DNA of 64,000 nt from Corbicula japonica (lineage: Eukaryota; Mollusca; Bivalvia; Venerida; Cyrenidae). This document shows positions 56,501-60,331 of the stretch, one piece after another. The translations under genes were made by a program, and so were the position numbers. The stretch spans positions 5,492,467 through 5,556,466 of the forward strand of contig JAZAYU010000034.1 in the NCBI GenBank assembly GCA_038501625.1, in the 5' to 3' direction. Each line of letters begins with the position of its first letter. Positions within the stretch are counted from its first letter, which is position 1. The notes beneath the pieces were generated by a model, which was not told where the DNA came from, did no database searches, and saw only the letters and a program-made list of their open reading frames with translations.

Positions 56501-58681
56501 GCCAAAGTTGTATGCATTGTTTCCACATGCGTGGAAAATAGCTGTGCACATTATAATTATTTGTTTTGTTTTTTAATTCACAATTCAAATGTTCATAGAA
56601 TCTGATAACATATACCATATTTGTAAGGGGCCATGTAGAGACTAGTGAAATACCTGTGGTATTATGAATTTATGTAAATATTATAGCAAGTCAGTTCTAA
56701 AATAATGATAATTACAGGTTTGGTGTTTTCAGAGGTAACACTAACAGTCTCTCATTGTCATTGTATTTTTACTTCTTAACCCTTTCCTGTATAGATACAC
56801 CTTTATTGCTAGGGCGAACAGTTAAGATCCAGATCAGCTGGCACATCCGTGCCATCTAATCAGGATCTAAACTGTTCACTTTTTGATTCATTAGGTTATT
56901 TCTGACCAAAATGCGACCAGTGCAGATCCTGTTCAGACGGCACGGATGTGCCTGCTGATCTGGATCTACACGGGTTGCACATGCGTAAAAATGCGTATAT
57001 ATCTAAAAAAGGGTTAATTTATGCAGGGTTTCAGATTCAGTAATTTCTGCCATGGTGGACTGTGTAAAAGGGATGCTTGGGCTGAATATCAATGTTCCTT
57101 GGAATTGTTACCTGGCTACAGTTGCACTTGTACTATATCACCATAGAGATAGCTTTTATGGCAACATGGTAGAGGCTAAGTCCTAGCACAGGGGGTCTTG
57201 GGTTCAATCCTTGGTTCAGGCATGGATATTTCAGAATCCTTGTTACAGATATTTTCAGCTTAAAATTTTTGATCAATGCCTTTATATTGAGTTCAGCATG
57301 TTTAAAATAAAAACTGCTCCTGATTCAGGTTATTGTAAGTTGTGTTAGTTGTCTGGTGACAGTTTGTCATACTGTTCATACTATTGTTAATAACCTTCAG
57401 CCCAAGACGAGTTCCAGTACCTAAGGCAAGAGAAAAAAATATTTAAGATTCTCATCCCCGCCCGCCCCTGTCCAAAACCACCCGCCCCCCAAAAATTTAT
57501 TGGTAAAAAAATCGAAACATATTCTGTTCCGTACAGAAGGGATTTTAGACCATCCCGAAATACCTTCTTCGTTAATAAAAAATAAAAAGTGCCCACCCAC
57601 CCCTTTTTTTCCCCAAATCCGGATGAGAATCTAATAATTTATTTTCTCTGGCCTAAAGCATTGTTTTAGATTGTGCATGGCTAAGCACACTGTAACAATA
57701 ATCATTAAGGTACAAATTATATTATTAGGAAATCATATCACTTACATCAGGTAACCATATTTGTGGTTTGTATACAGTGACAGTCATAGAAGAATGTCAC
57801 TATCACTATTTTAATGATGGATACCTGCTGATACTGTCCGAATTCTGGAATGAATGGATTATGTTTTGTAAGTCTGTGAAGGACGTGCCTGTGCAGCATA
57901 CTTAAATAGCTCAGTAAGGAAAGCATTTGCCCTTTCCATCATTCTCCTTACCATATGACATAGTGCAAAGAATAAGTTCCTTAGACGAGTAAAACATACT
58001 TAAAGGTACGGAAAAAGGATATTGTGAAAACAGAAACTGACTAAAGCCCCTGCATACATGATTGAAATATGGAACACTATACTAACCAACAGCCTGGGCG
58101 TCATAAGAATCACCAAGAAGAATCTCGGGGGCGGAATAGGCAAGTGATCCGCATGATGTTTCCAGCTTGTTTCCTGGATTGAACATATTACTGAAACCAA
58201 AATCTGTTAATTTCACTTGTTCCAATTTCTTAAAGAAAACAACATTCTCTGGTTTTAAATCTCTATGAACAACATGAAGTCTGTGACAGTATGATATTGC
58301 TTCAACTATCTGTCTAAAATAAACTCTAGCTTTGGATTCCTCAATACCTTTTTCGTGTTTCATTATATAGTCATACATGTCCCCACCATCACCAAGTTCC
58401 AAAATGAGGTAAAGTTTGGTTTGTGTATCTATCACTTCATATAACCTCACTACATTTGGATGCTGTACTAATTTCATACATCGCACTTCTTGAAATAGAT
58501 GTGACTTCGATATATCATCTAATTTTGTTTTATCTATTACTTTTACGGCAACTTTTTCTCCAGTAAAAACATGTCTAGCTAGCTTCACAACTGCAAAATG
58601 GCCTTCACCAATGGTTTCTTCAAGATCGTATAATCCAGCGATTTTCCCGTCAAAATCGCTTCTGAGCTTTCTGTGAGCCAT
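19193..58681 (-). CDS. SNRK: SNRK-like serine/threonine protein kinase (six coding exons)
   Basis: Spliced CDS: 58681-58087, 52115-51974, 49021-48812, 43292-43110, 27741-27307, 20546-19193 (2919 nt, 972 residues). Each junction is GT-AG, and phases 1, 2, 2, 2, 2 keep one frame open. The N-terminal half matches the AMPK-related kinase SNRK: Gly-loop GEGHFAVV (25-32), catalytic Lys47, HRDLKPEN (139-146), DFG (160-162), activation-loop Thr175 in [14 protein letters not shown], then a UBA-like region near 290-340. SNRK is known as a substrate of LKB1, which phosphorylates the activation-loop Thr. The tail resembles vertebrate SNRK only in patches: LLNQICEE (about 647-654), RRRRKG (692-697), SCSSSD, RRDSSD and a Cys-Cys C-terminus. 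It is longer than human SNRK (about 765 residues) because of a Gly/Lys-rich insert. Kinase identity is very secure. Extra phase-neutral exons in introns 4 or 5, or alternative tails, cannot be excluded from DNA alone. Confidence 0.95.
20601..20788 (-). mobile_element. TTAA-MITE near SNRK exon 6 acceptor
   Basis: TTAACCCTTTTCTCCATAGA to GGAGTCAAGGGTAA, 188 bp, with the second module shortened. Its edge is 55 bp from the exon 6 splice acceptor (20546), so it lies next to the likely branch-point region. Confidence 0.82.
21061..21251 (+). mobile_element. TTAA-MITE, shortened copy
   Basis: The first module is deleted to GTAGATCCAGATCAGGATCT (loop lost). The second module is present, CTGATCAGAC ... 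GATCTAGATCTACACTG. Confidence 0.75.
21711..21868. mobile_element. Near-perfect foldback element, 158 bp
   Basis: Arms of about 75 bp: TAAGGATTGAATCGATATTT..CATTTGGGTATG..AACAGTTGG.TTGTT versus AACAATCCAACTGTT..CATACCCAAATG..AAATATCGATTCAATCCTTA, hinge GTGAAGCCC AAA GGGCTTCAC. Few arm mismatches. No ORF. Confidence 0.85.
22026..22033. promoter_or_regulatory. CRE-like TGACGTCA within a CpG-containing patch
   Basis: GGTGACGTCACACGTCAC, with CCAAT at about 22059 and a second ACGTCA near 22104. In SNRK intron 5. Could be a cryptic promoter or enhancer, or part of an unrecognised element. Confidence 0.25.
22228..22477 (+). mobile_element. TTAA-MITE, decayed copy
   Basis: ACCCTTTTAACCATGGG, GATGATCCAGATTAGC, spacer GATTCACAATGTTGTATC, then GTGTAGATCCTGATCTGACTG and the right end AAGTAAATGGTTAAG. 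Confidence 0.6.
23119..23239. mobile_element. TTAA-MITE, 121-bp deletion derivative
   Basis: Exact TTAA at both ends (23119-23122, 23236-23239), CCCTTACTCCAT and CATGGAGGAAAGGG termini, a single partial module AGATCCAGATCAGACTGCCC. Confidence 0.8.
23322..23563 (+). mobile_element. TTAA-MITE, near-intact copy
   Basis: 242 bp with TTAA both sides. Ends CCCTTTCCTCCATAGATAC and ATATATGGAGGAAAGGG. Both modules complete. Confidence 0.92.
23646..23814 (+). mobile_element. TTAA-MITE, shortened copy
   Basis: TTAACCCTCTACTCCATAGA start. First module complete (AGATCCAGATCAGCCAGCAC ... CTGTCTGATCAG). Second module mostly lost. Right end GAGTGAAGGGCTAA. Confidence 0.78.
24157..24306. mobile_element. TTAA-MITE, single-module form (150 bp)
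   Basis: TAAACCCTTTCCTTGATATA to CTATACAGGAAAGGGTTAA with only one hairpin module between the terminal regions: GCGAACAGTTTAGATCC ... GGATCTAAACTGTTC. No spacer. Confidence 0.85.
24840..25082 (+). mobile_element. TTAA-MITE, two-module copy with intact TTAA
   Basis: 243 bp. TTAACCGTTTACTACATAGA to ATTAAAGGGTTAA. The second module's inner stem is partly deleted (CAGATCATGAATGTGCC). Confidence 0.88.
25601..25745. mobile_element. CCAAT foldback MITE, subtype I
   Basis: GTCCAAGATCATAAAACTAA to TTAGTTTTATGATCCTGGGC. Centre GATTGGCTGAAATGGCGACC / GTCGCCATTTCAGCCAATC. It abuts the next TTAA-MITE. Confidence 0.85.
25745..26067 (-). mobile_element. TTAA-MITE, three-module form
   Basis: CCTTTACTCCATAAAATTAT start, three successive module relatives (GTGTAGATCCAGATCAGC; GTGTAGATTCTGATCAAAAG; AGATCCTGATCAAATGGC) separated by two spacers (GGTCAGAAATAACC and GTCAGAAATCTCTAATGAA). 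Right end GAGTAAAGGAAGGATTAA. Confidence 0.78.
26520..26774 (-). mobile_element. TTAA-MITE with poly-C tract
   Basis: TTAATCCTTTACTTCATATA to GGAGGAAAGAGTTAA. Reverse spacer TTGGTCAGAAATATCGTAAT. A run of about 13 C at 26727 lies in the right module. Confidence 0.75.
27307..27741 (-). CDS. SNRK: SNRK coding exon 5: disordered basic linker
   Basis: 435 nt, residues 378-521 plus two bases. The acceptor TTCTAAAG and donor CAG/GTATCG were chosen because they are the only pair found that fits the incoming and outgoing phase 2. The sequence is low complexity, rich in Lys, Ser and Pro, with [18 protein letters not shown] and a basic QKQKKKRAF cluster. No folded domain is recognisable. If the donor is not used, the frame runs 12 more codons (ending QSVVD) to a TAG just inside intron 5, giving a possible short isoform of about 533 residues. 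The exon is convincing because of frame length and phase; exact borders are less certain. Confidence 0.85.
27880..28430. repeat. Diverged TGACCTTGACC tandem region
   Basis: GTAACATTGACCTTGG, ATAACATTGACCTTGAAC and TATGACCTTGACCTTGG recur with CATTTGTGTCAAGTTTGGTT-type blocks, relatives of the 31697-33040 array but strongly decayed. Confidence 0.6.
28991..29232 (+). mobile_element. TTAA-MITE, two-module copy
   Basis: TATCCTTTCCTCCATAGATA to ATCGAGGAAAGTGTTAA. Both modules complete. Left TTAA mutated. Confidence 0.88.
29740..29897 (-). mobile_element. TTAA-MITE, truncated copy
   Basis: TTATCCCTTTCCTCCATATA, first module complete to GATCTACAATGTTGGC, spacer AGATCAGAAATAACCTGATA, then the homology ends. 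Confidence 0.7.
30026..31665 (+). mobile_element. TTAA-MITE split by a nested TA transposon
   Basis: Left part 30026-30198 (ATCCCTTTACTCTATTGATC ... ATGCATTTATA) and right part 31650-31665 (TATATGGAGTAGAG) are the two sides of one copy. Removing the insert and one TA restores the family phrase TATATATGGAG. Confidence 0.85.
30199..31649. mobile_element. TA-flanked non-autonomous DNA transposon, 1451 bp
   Basis: Terminal inverted repeat CGCCTTTCCAATAA at both ends (14 bp perfect), with GTTAC.TCCC further inside each end. TA on each side (30197-30198 and 31650-31651). A TA duplication points to a Tc1/mariner-type or similar transposase supplied in trans. No long ORF inside; the interior is AT-rich and unrecognised. 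Confidence 0.88.
31697..33040. repeat. Higher-order tandem repeat, 303 bp (146 + 157 bp dimer)
   Basis: GTGACCTTGACCTTGG-type starts lie at about 31824, 32116, 32272, 32418, 32575, 32721, 32878 and 33024. The last six alternate 146 and 157 bp, so equivalent units are exactly 303 bp apart. One monomer has GGAAGTTACAGC.CGGACAAG, the other AACAAAGTTACAG.GCGGAC plus ATTTTTCCAAC. Copies to the right are nearly identical, those on the left older. Confidence 0.92.
33703..33929 (-). mobile_element. TTAA-MITE, decayed two-module copy
   Basis: TTTATTCCATATCATACAG, CCAGTGTAGATCCAGTCACC, reverse spacer GGTCATACACAAGCTTATTA, GGAGATCCTGTTCTGACGGC, right end GGAGTAAAGGGTTG. Confidence 0.75.
33946..34050. 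mobile_element. CCAAT foldback MITE, deleted (about 105 bp)
   Basis: GGGCCCAAGATCATAAAACTG to TTTAGTTTTATGATCTTCAG. Only one ATTGGCTGAAATGGCGACC half of the centre remains. The left arm resembles subtype II inside, the right arm subtype I. Confidence 0.75.
34937..35178 (-). mobile_element. TTAA-MITE, near-intact copy, reverse orientation
   Basis: 242 bp, TTAA both sides. First module GCGACCAGTGTAGATCC / GGATCTGCACTGGTCGC, spacer GGTCAGAAATAACCTAACGA, second module GCGAACAGTTTAGATCC / GAATCTAAACTGTTCGC. A mirror-image arrangement of the 48404 copy. Confidence 0.93.
36243..36612 (-). mobile_element. TTAA-MITE interrupted by a foldback MITE
   Basis: ACCCTTTACTCCATTATGTACAGG resumes after the insertion as TACAGGTGCTATTGTG, then modules GTGTAGATCCAGATCAGC and GATCAGATGGCATGGATGTG. 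A CTCTAAAAGCAAAGAG phrase is duplicated at about 36515-36545. The right end is GTCAAGGG. Confidence 0.75.
36267..36409. mobile_element. CCAAT foldback MITE nested in a TTAA-MITE, 6-bp TSD
   Basis: GCCCAAGATCATAAAACTAA to TTAGTTTTATGATATTGGG, flanked by TACAGG at 36261-36266 and 36410-36415. Subtype I. Gives the clearest target-site evidence for this family. Confidence 0.88.
37061..37240. mobile_element. CCAAT foldback MITE with an extra centre repeat
   Basis: GGGCTGAAAATTATAAAACTG to CTCAGTTTTATAACCATGGG. The ATTTCAACCAATCAGATGTA unit is followed by a second, ATTCAGCCAATCAAATGCAT, making this copy about 30 bp longer than its relatives. Confidence 0.82.
37492..37699 (-). mobile_element. TTAA-MITE, first module deleted
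   Basis: ACCCTTTACTCCATACAATA, a shortened first module (GTGCTATCTGATCAGTAGC), spacer TTGGTCAAAAATGAAG, complete second module, AATAAAGGGTTAA. Confidence 0.8.
38628..38754. mobile_element. TTAA-MITE, 127-bp derivative
   Basis: TTAACCGTTTCCTCCATAGT to GATAAAGAGTTAA. Internal part reduced to GTAGATCCAGATCATACAGC / CATCTGGATCTACACTGG. Confidence 0.85.
38850..38975. mobile_element. TTAA-MITE, truncated copy
   Basis: TTAACCCTTTATTCCATATG, GTGTACAACCAGATAAGCC, GTCTGATCTGGACCTACATTG. Right half missing. Confidence 0.65.
39426..39662 (+). mobile_element. TTAA-MITE, decayed two-module copy
   Basis: TACTCCATGGGATTATGGCC, GCGTAGATCCAGGTTAGCC, spacer GATTCATTAGG, CTGATCTGGATCTACACTG, GAGTAAAGGGAT. Confidence 0.75.
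39989..40213 (+). mobile_element. TTAA-MITE, two-module copy
   Basis: AAACCCTTTCCTCCATATATA, GTGTAGATCAAATTGGCTGG, spacer GATTTATTAGGTTAAC, GGTGCAGATTCTGATCAGAT, right end GGGTAAAGGGTTTAG. Confidence 0.78.
40268..40493 (+). mobile_element. TTAA-MITE, well-preserved copy
   Basis: TTAACCCTTTCCTCCATAGA to TATGGAGGAAAGGGATAA. First stem GTGAACAGTGTAGATCC / GGATCTGCACTGTTCGC. The second module has lost its apex (CCTGATCAGATGGCTGATC). Confidence 0.9.
41195..41350 (-). mobile_element. TTAA-MITE, decayed half copy
   Basis: CTGACCTGGGTGTACACTGG, reverse spacer CGGACAGAAACAATGTAATA, CAGAATCTACAATGGCCGC, AGAGTAAAGGGAT. Confidence 0.5.
41675..41818. mobile_element. CCAAT foldback MITE, best-preserved subtype I
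   Basis: CCCAAGATCATAAAACTAAG to TTTAGTTTTATGATCTTGGG. Nearly perfect palindrome centred on GATTGGCTGAAATGGCGACT / AGTTGCCATTTCAGCCAATC. Confidence 0.92.
41853..42091 (-). mobile_element. TTAA-MITE, intact TTAA, diverged modules
   Basis: TTAATCCTTTAATCCATATA to GGAGTAAAGGGTTAA. First module GCGACCAGTATAGATC ... GATCAACACTGGTTGC. Reverse spacer GGCCAGAAATGACCTAATGA. Confidence 0.85.
42310..42425. repeat. Short inverted-repeat cluster
   Basis: GTTTATTCCAAAG (about 42322) is inverted as TTTGGAATAAAC (about 42413), with GAGGTTTATTTTTACCTC between. TGTACACT occurs on both sides. Possibly a small foldback element. No second copy seen. Confidence 0.35.
43110..43292 (-). CDS. SNRK: SNRK coding exon 4: end of UBA-like region
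   Basis: 183 nt, residues 317-377. The acceptor is TTTATTTGTAG. It encodes [20 protein letters not shown], equivalent to the vertebrate SNRK ALE..YNHITATYFLLAER segment, then a basic Gln/Arg-rich stretch ending PLALSPR. Donor GTATGT, phase 2 (CG/T = Arg377). Confidence 0.92.
44052..44140. mobile_element. TTAA-MITE fragment
   Basis: ATTTACTGGAATGGGTACAG and a module GTGCAGAGCCTGATCAGACT ... GCTGATCTTTGTCTACAC. Confidence 0.55.
44158..44305 (+). mobile_element. TTAA-MITE, decayed copy
   Basis: ACTTATCCCATAAAAACACAT, GAGAACAGTGCAGATAAC, spacer GATTTATTTGGTAATTTCTG, right end AAGAGTTTAAGGGTTAAC. Modules largely deleted. Confidence 0.5.
44822..44965. mobile_element. CCAAT foldback MITE, subtype II
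   Basis: GCCCAAGGTTATAAAACTGAG to CTCAGCTTTATAACCTTCAG. Centre CATTGGCTGAAATGGCGACC / GTTGCCATTTCAGCCAATC. Confidence 0.9.
44968..45045. mobile_element. TTAA-MITE fragment
   Basis: Single diverged module GTGTATACCCTGATCAG ... GCTGATCAGGGTCTACACTA, wedged between a foldback and the next TTAA-MITE. Confidence 0.55.
45060..45391 (-). mobile_element. TTAA-MITE, three-module form with intact TTAA
   Basis: 332 bp. TTAACCTTTTACACC to GAGTAAAGGGTTAA. Three modules start GAGTAGATCCAGATCAAC, AGTGCAGAACTGATCAAATG and GTGTAGAACCTGATCAGATG, separated by two copies of the spacer beginning CAAATCCTGGTCAGAAA. Confidence 0.88.
45852..46076 (-). mobile_element. TTAA-MITE, two-module copy
   Basis: TTAACCCTTTCCTCCATATA to TTGGAGGAAAGGGTTAT. 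First module complete (GCGACCAGTGTAGACCC). Second module truncated at the apex (CAGATGGCACTGGATC). Confidence 0.88.
46274..46328 (-). repeat. tRNA-like SINE head
   Basis: On the minus strand, CTGGCTCAGTCAGTATGTAGAGC resembles a pol III box A (D-arm), and AGTTCGATCTCTGAG resembles box B (T-arm), spaced as in a tRNA. Acceptor stem not preserved, so a tRNA-derived SINE rather than a working tRNA. Confidence 0.5.
46326..46430. mobile_element. CCAAT foldback MITE, deleted (105 bp)
   Basis: GGGCCCAATGTTATAAAACTT to TTTAGTTTTATGATCTTGGGC. One half of the central palindrome is missing, like 33946-34050. Confidence 0.82.
47445..47686 (+). mobile_element. TTAA-MITE, near-intact copy
   Basis: CCCTTTCGTCCATAGACACAC to GGAGATAAGGGTTAA. 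Left flank ATAG in place of TTAA. Both modules complete, stems GTGAACAGTGTAGATCC / GGATCTGCACTGTTCGC. Confidence 0.9.
48404..48645 (+). mobile_element. TTAA-MITE, reference copy (closest to consensus)
   Basis: 242 bp, TTAA both sides. Architecture: end CCCTTTCCTGTACAGATAC; module 1 GCGAACAGTTTAGATCC...CCGGCACATCCGTGCCG...GGATCTAAACTGTTCGC; spacer GATTCATTAGGTTATTTC; module 2 GCGACCAGTGCAGATCC...CGGCACGGATGTGCCG...GGATCTACACTGGTCGC; end CAGAAAAGGG. Module cores are exact reverse complements of each other. No ORF. TTAA targets with CCC starts fit piggyBac-type elements. Confidence 0.95.
48812..49021 (-). CDS. SNRK: SNRK coding exon 3: end of kinase domain and UBA-like region
   Basis: 210 nt. 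The acceptor is CTTTTCTTGCAG. The split codon GA/T gives Asp246, then [25 protein letters not shown] (quoted as family signature: subdomain XI Arg258-class residue and the closing HEWL). The remainder, [20 protein letters not shown] (292 onward), matches the UBA-like/autoinhibitory region that follows the kinase domain in AMPK-related kinases. Donor GTAAGT, phase 2 (CA/A = Gln316). Confidence 0.93.
49130..49330. repeat. Old dispersed repeat, relative of 2520-2860
   Basis: CATTTGACCCTGGAGATGACC, CTCATTTTGACCCCTAAG, GAAGGGTCATTTTTTCTTC, AGTTAGGGGTATTTTGACC, ATTGGCAGAATTCCC. Same motif order as the other copy. Confidence 0.45.
49380..49440. mobile_element. TTAA-MITE fragment
   Basis: GCAGTGTAGACCTAGATGAG and AAGGGTCTACACTGAG form a single module stem only. 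Confidence 0.4.
50090..51400. repeat. Old repeat interrupted by a hAT-like element
   Basis: Left part 50090-50250 and right part 51166-51400 align with the continuous copy at 54930-55290: TTGATGCAAGCAAATTT, GAGCTTGG.GTCATTTTGA before, and CTGATTATGACCCCTTGA, CCCCTGGTTTT.AAAAGC after the insertion. Confidence 0.75.
50251..51165. mobile_element. hAT-like non-autonomous element, 915 bp, 5-bp TSD
   Basis: Starts CAGGGGTTTTCCTAGCC and ends GGCTAAGAAAACCCCTG (17-bp TIR, one mismatch), flanked by TGGTC (50246-50250 and 51166-51170). Inside each end is a GGGAAA(A)GG.CC-type sub-repeat. A TGACGTCA site lies at 50970. No transposase frame. CAGGG ends with a 5-bp duplication fit a hAT5-type element; superfamily is an inference. 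Confidence 0.85.
51425..51645 (-). mobile_element. TTAA-MITE, decayed copy
   Basis: GTATATCCAGATCAGCCAGC, TTTGGATCTATACTATG, reverse spacer GGTTAGAAATACACGGATTA, right end GACTAAAGGGTTAA. Confidence 0.65.
51839..51853. repeat. Poly-C tract
   Basis: A run of about 13-14 C near SNRK exon 2, in intron 2. The length may be affected by sequencing. Confidence 0.8.
51974..52115 (-). CDS. SNRK: SNRK coding exon 2: kinase C-lobe
   Basis: 142 nt. The acceptor TTTTTAG is followed by ATATTTGGAGCC, and joining G from exon 1 gives Asp199-Ile-Trp-Ser-Leu-Gly, the conserved kinase subdomain IX DxWSLG. The exon continues [29 protein letters not shown] and PPHVSNKC, all SNRK-like. The donor is GTAAGTTC after CGA GA (phase 2). 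It is too short to stand out without splicing logic. Confidence 0.94.
52967..53219 (+). mobile_element. TTAA-MITE, two-module copy
   Basis: TTAACCCTTTACTCCATGGG, GGCAACCAGTGTAGATCC, spacer TTAGGTTATTTCTGAC, CAGATCTGGATCGACACTGG, right end TGAAGTAGAGTTCAAG (degraded). Confidence 0.8.
53493..53724 (+). mobile_element. TTAA-MITE flanked by TATAA
   Basis: TATAA CCCTTTCCTCTATAG to GGTGGAAAGG TATAA. Modules near consensus. The five bases TATAA occur on both sides instead of TTAA. The right flank also overlaps the target of the next element. Confidence 0.85.
53730..54122. mobile_element. MITE with 9-bp TSD, 393 bp (Mutator-like?)
   Basis: Flanked by an exact 9-bp repeat TAAGGGCTG (53721-53729 and 54123-54131). 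Starts CAATCTGATTAAAATC; the inverse of its end reads CAATCTCACTTAAGTC (imperfect TIR). Interior AACCAATCAGATTG and the palindrome CAGATCTAACAATTTGTTAG. No coding capacity. Superfamily inferred only from TSD length. Confidence 0.7.
54203..54430 (+). mobile_element. TTAA-MITE, two-module copy
   Basis: AACCCTTTGCTCCATCGCAT, CAAGTCTAGATCCAGATC, spacer GATTCATTGGGTTATTTG, GTGTAGATCCAGATCAGACT, CTGATCTGGATCTGTAATGG. Right end lost. Confidence 0.75.
54930..55290. repeat. Old dispersed repeat, uninterrupted copy
   Basis: Continuous version of 50090-50250 plus 51166-51400: ATTTTGATGCAAGCAAATTT, GAGCTTGGAGTCATTTTGA, ATTATGACCCCTTGAAAATG, CCCCTGGTTTTCAAAAGC. It serves as the empty site for the hAT-like insertion. 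Confidence 0.7.
55695..55840. mobile_element. CCAAT foldback MITE, subtype II
   Basis: GGGCTGAAGGTTATTAAGAAG to CTCAGTTTTATAACCTTAGG. Centre GATTGGCTGAACTGGCAACT / GGTCGCCATTTCAGCCAATC. Confidence 0.88.
56776..57017 (+). mobile_element. TTAA-MITE, near-intact copy
   Basis: 242 bp, TTAA both sides. CCCTTTCCTGTATAGATAC to ATATCTAAAAAAGGG. Both modules near the 48404 reference. Confidence 0.93.
57155..57232 (+). repeat. tRNA-like SINE head
   Basis: TATGGCAACATGGTAGAGGC (box A-like) and GGGTTCAATCC (box B-like) at tRNA spacing, with CAGGGGGTC in the anticodon-arm position. Acceptor stem does not pair, so a degenerate tRNA-derived SINE is more likely than a tRNA gene. Confidence 0.5.
57422..57656. 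mobile_element. Inverted-repeat element, about 235 bp
   Basis: TAAGGCAAGAGAAAA..AATATT.AGATTCTCATCC at the left is mirrored by GGATGAGAATCTAATAATTTATTTTCTCT.GCCTAA at the right (about 35-bp imperfect TIR). C-rich interior CCCGCCCGCCCC and CCCACCCACCCC. No TSD identified. Confidence 0.65.
58087..58681 (-). CDS. SNRK: SNRK coding exon 1: kinase N-lobe through activation loop
   Basis: Encodes residues 1-198 plus the first base of Asp199. The ATG at 58681 opens [20 protein letters not shown], and the segment [10 protein letters not shown] is characteristic of SNRK N-termini, so the start is well supported. Visible motifs: Gly-rich loop 25-32, VAVK with Lys47, helix-C Glu65, HRDLKPEN 139-146, DFG 160-162, Thr175, and APE 184-186 (SAPEILLG). 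The donor is GTTAGT at 58086-58081. Reading through it would hit a stop two codons later, which confirms a splice. Almost the whole catalytic core sits in one exon. It may carry 5' UTR: a TATTTGCAG acceptor-like sequence lies about 23 bp before the ATG, so an upstream non-coding exon is possible. Confidence 0.96.
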
Positions 58682-58900
58682 TGCGGAAGCGTTCTTTAAT
58701 ATACTGCAAATATTCTATATTGTTTATTTCACCACATTATTAATCCTTGTCCAAATTTGGCGTACTACACGGTTTGACACTTCCATTGCTATCTTTTCAA
58801 TGTATACAAAACACCTGCGCATCATTCTTACGCATTACGTCCTGTCACGTGACAATCAATGAATGGGCATAGTCTGTACATGTTCCAAGAGAGGTAAGTA
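58682..58900 (-). promoter_or_regulatory. SNRK 5' flank / possible promoter
   Basis: Sequence immediately upstream of the SNRK ATG on the minus strand. It contains a CACGTG E-box near 58847 and an acceptor-like TATTTGCAG near 58704-58712. No TATA box at a convincing distance. Whether transcription starts here or a 5' UTR exon lies further upstream is not visible. Confidence 0.3.
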
Positions 58901-59700
58901 ATGAAAGCCAAAGCATGTACTACGTGCAGTTGTCTTTCTTTGAAAACACAACTGACATAAAATAATTATGTGCGACACATGTCAAGAGATTATATACAGG
59001 TAGTACTGTCTCCTCGACCGTATCCGGTCGAGAAGACTATACGGGTACTATTGTCTCCTCGACCGGTTCAAGAATTGTTGCTTGATACTATATTCGCCCG
59101 TCTAAGTCATAAATTGAACATCGGACGCAATCGGGAATTCAAATAATTTTTTTGTTTAAATGTTTGTTTCTTTCTTTTATGCAAATGTGCTTTCACATGT
59201 GAAATAGGCATAGTAATAGCACCATTTCTTTACTATTTGGTCCTTTTTAAAATAAAGAACAATTACATAATGGCACAATTATGTGAAGCACAACTATTTG
59301 TGCGCGACATGGACTTTTCTATATATGCGATGTTCGTTCGTAAAGGACAGACATCTGTAAAAAGTCAGTATGATAATGGGTCTGTGCTTGCAGTCGAATT
59401 ATTGAGACTAAATTATGGGTTGATGGTTCTACGTTGATTGTACATTGGAATCGTATTTTTAAGTAGAATAATAAGTTTATGGATGTCGGAAAACCGCAGG
59501 TTCCTTGATGAACGTGTACTTGCAATAACCCAATATCTTTGAAATTTTCATGGTTTATAGATATTTTGGGGATGAGCTTATGGCCGAATTTTCAAATCTC
59601 TAGACCGTCGGGAAGCTATGAATTCGGGTATAAAACTCTATTTTCATAAGTCTAACTGAGAAAACGTTACACTCGCTTGCCGGTGCTCGCACTGATGGTA
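58900..59700. other. Upstream intergenic stretch
   Basis: No gene recognised. Contains a hairpin at 59009-59036 and a following partial repeat of TGTCTCCTCGACCG (59049-59062). Confidence 0.4.
59009..59036. repeat. Perfect short hairpin
   Basis: GTCTCCTCGACCG TATC CGGTCGAGAAGAC: an 8-bp perfect CTCGACCG stem with a 4-base loop, extended by GTCT/AGAC. The left arm is repeated directly 36 bp downstream. Confidence 0.7.
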
Positions 59701-59703
59701 TCT

Positions 59704-59836
59704 GGTCAACTCGTACCTAAGTTAACTCGTACCTTATAGTCAACTCGTACCATTTTTTGGTCAACTCGTACCTGATCTTTGGTCAACTCGTACCTATCCA
59801 AGTCAACTCGTACCCTATTTGGTTATCTCGTACCTA
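59704..59836. repeat. Irregular array of GTCAACTCGTACC (seven copies)
   Basis: Seven copies or near copies (GTCAACTCGTACC, AGTTAACTCGTACC, GGTTATCTCGTACC) with spacings of about 15-25 bp. Spacers are unrelated in length and sequence, unlike a simple tandem array. Confidence 0.85.
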
Positions 59837-60208
59837 CCAAAAAATAAATATACAATAAGAGTTGAAATAATGTTGCAGTGGAATTAATTTACTATATACT
59901 TTTTTCAGGATGGATATGCAGCGTTCCGAAATGACACATATATCTATAATATATCTAGAGAAATGAAAAGAGTGCCTTTGTTTTCAATTATTTTGCAAAT
60001 ACCTGTTTGTATGTAATATTTGTGTGAAGTTGTTAGGAAATTAAAGAATGAAAAGAAAAAATGCAATAATTAATTATAATTATGACAAAATGCCGTATTT
60101 CATTGTAGCAGGTTTTTTTGTGCTGCACAAAACCGAAGTAACTTGAATAACATCGGTCTGACCGCACATCTGATAACACCGGGAACGATTTTGACGCTGG
60201 ACAATAAT

Positions 60209-60329
60209 GTCTGAATGTTATAAAACTGAGACTGAATAACAGTTTCAAATCCCAAGCATCTGATTCAGATTCAATCAGATGCTTGTGACTGGAGACTGGT
60301 TTCTACGCTCAGTTTTATAACCTTTGGCA
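60209..60329. mobile_element. CCAAT foldback MITE, shortened subtype II
   Basis: CTGAATGTTATAAAACTGAG to CTCAGTTTTATAACCTTTGG. Centre reduced to AAGCATCTGATTCAGATTCAATCAGATGCTT, with the CCATTTCAGCC segment lost. Confidence 0.82.
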
Positions 60330-60331
60330 CA

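Larger units (their letters stand above)
52116..58086 (-). other. SNRK intron 1
   Basis: 5971 bp, GT-AG. It contains TTAA-MITEs at 52967, 53493, 54203 and 56776, the 9-bp-TSD element at 53730, a foldback at 55695, a tRNA-like SINE head at 57155, a 235-bp inverted-repeat element at 57422, and a copy of the old repeat at 54930. Stretches 52130-52960, 55290-55690 and 55845-56770 show only AT-rich sequence with nothing recognisable. Confidence 0.85.

Noticed and set aside
59264..59437. Short open frame upstream of SNRK
   Set aside because: No recognisable protein, conserved start context or splice signals.
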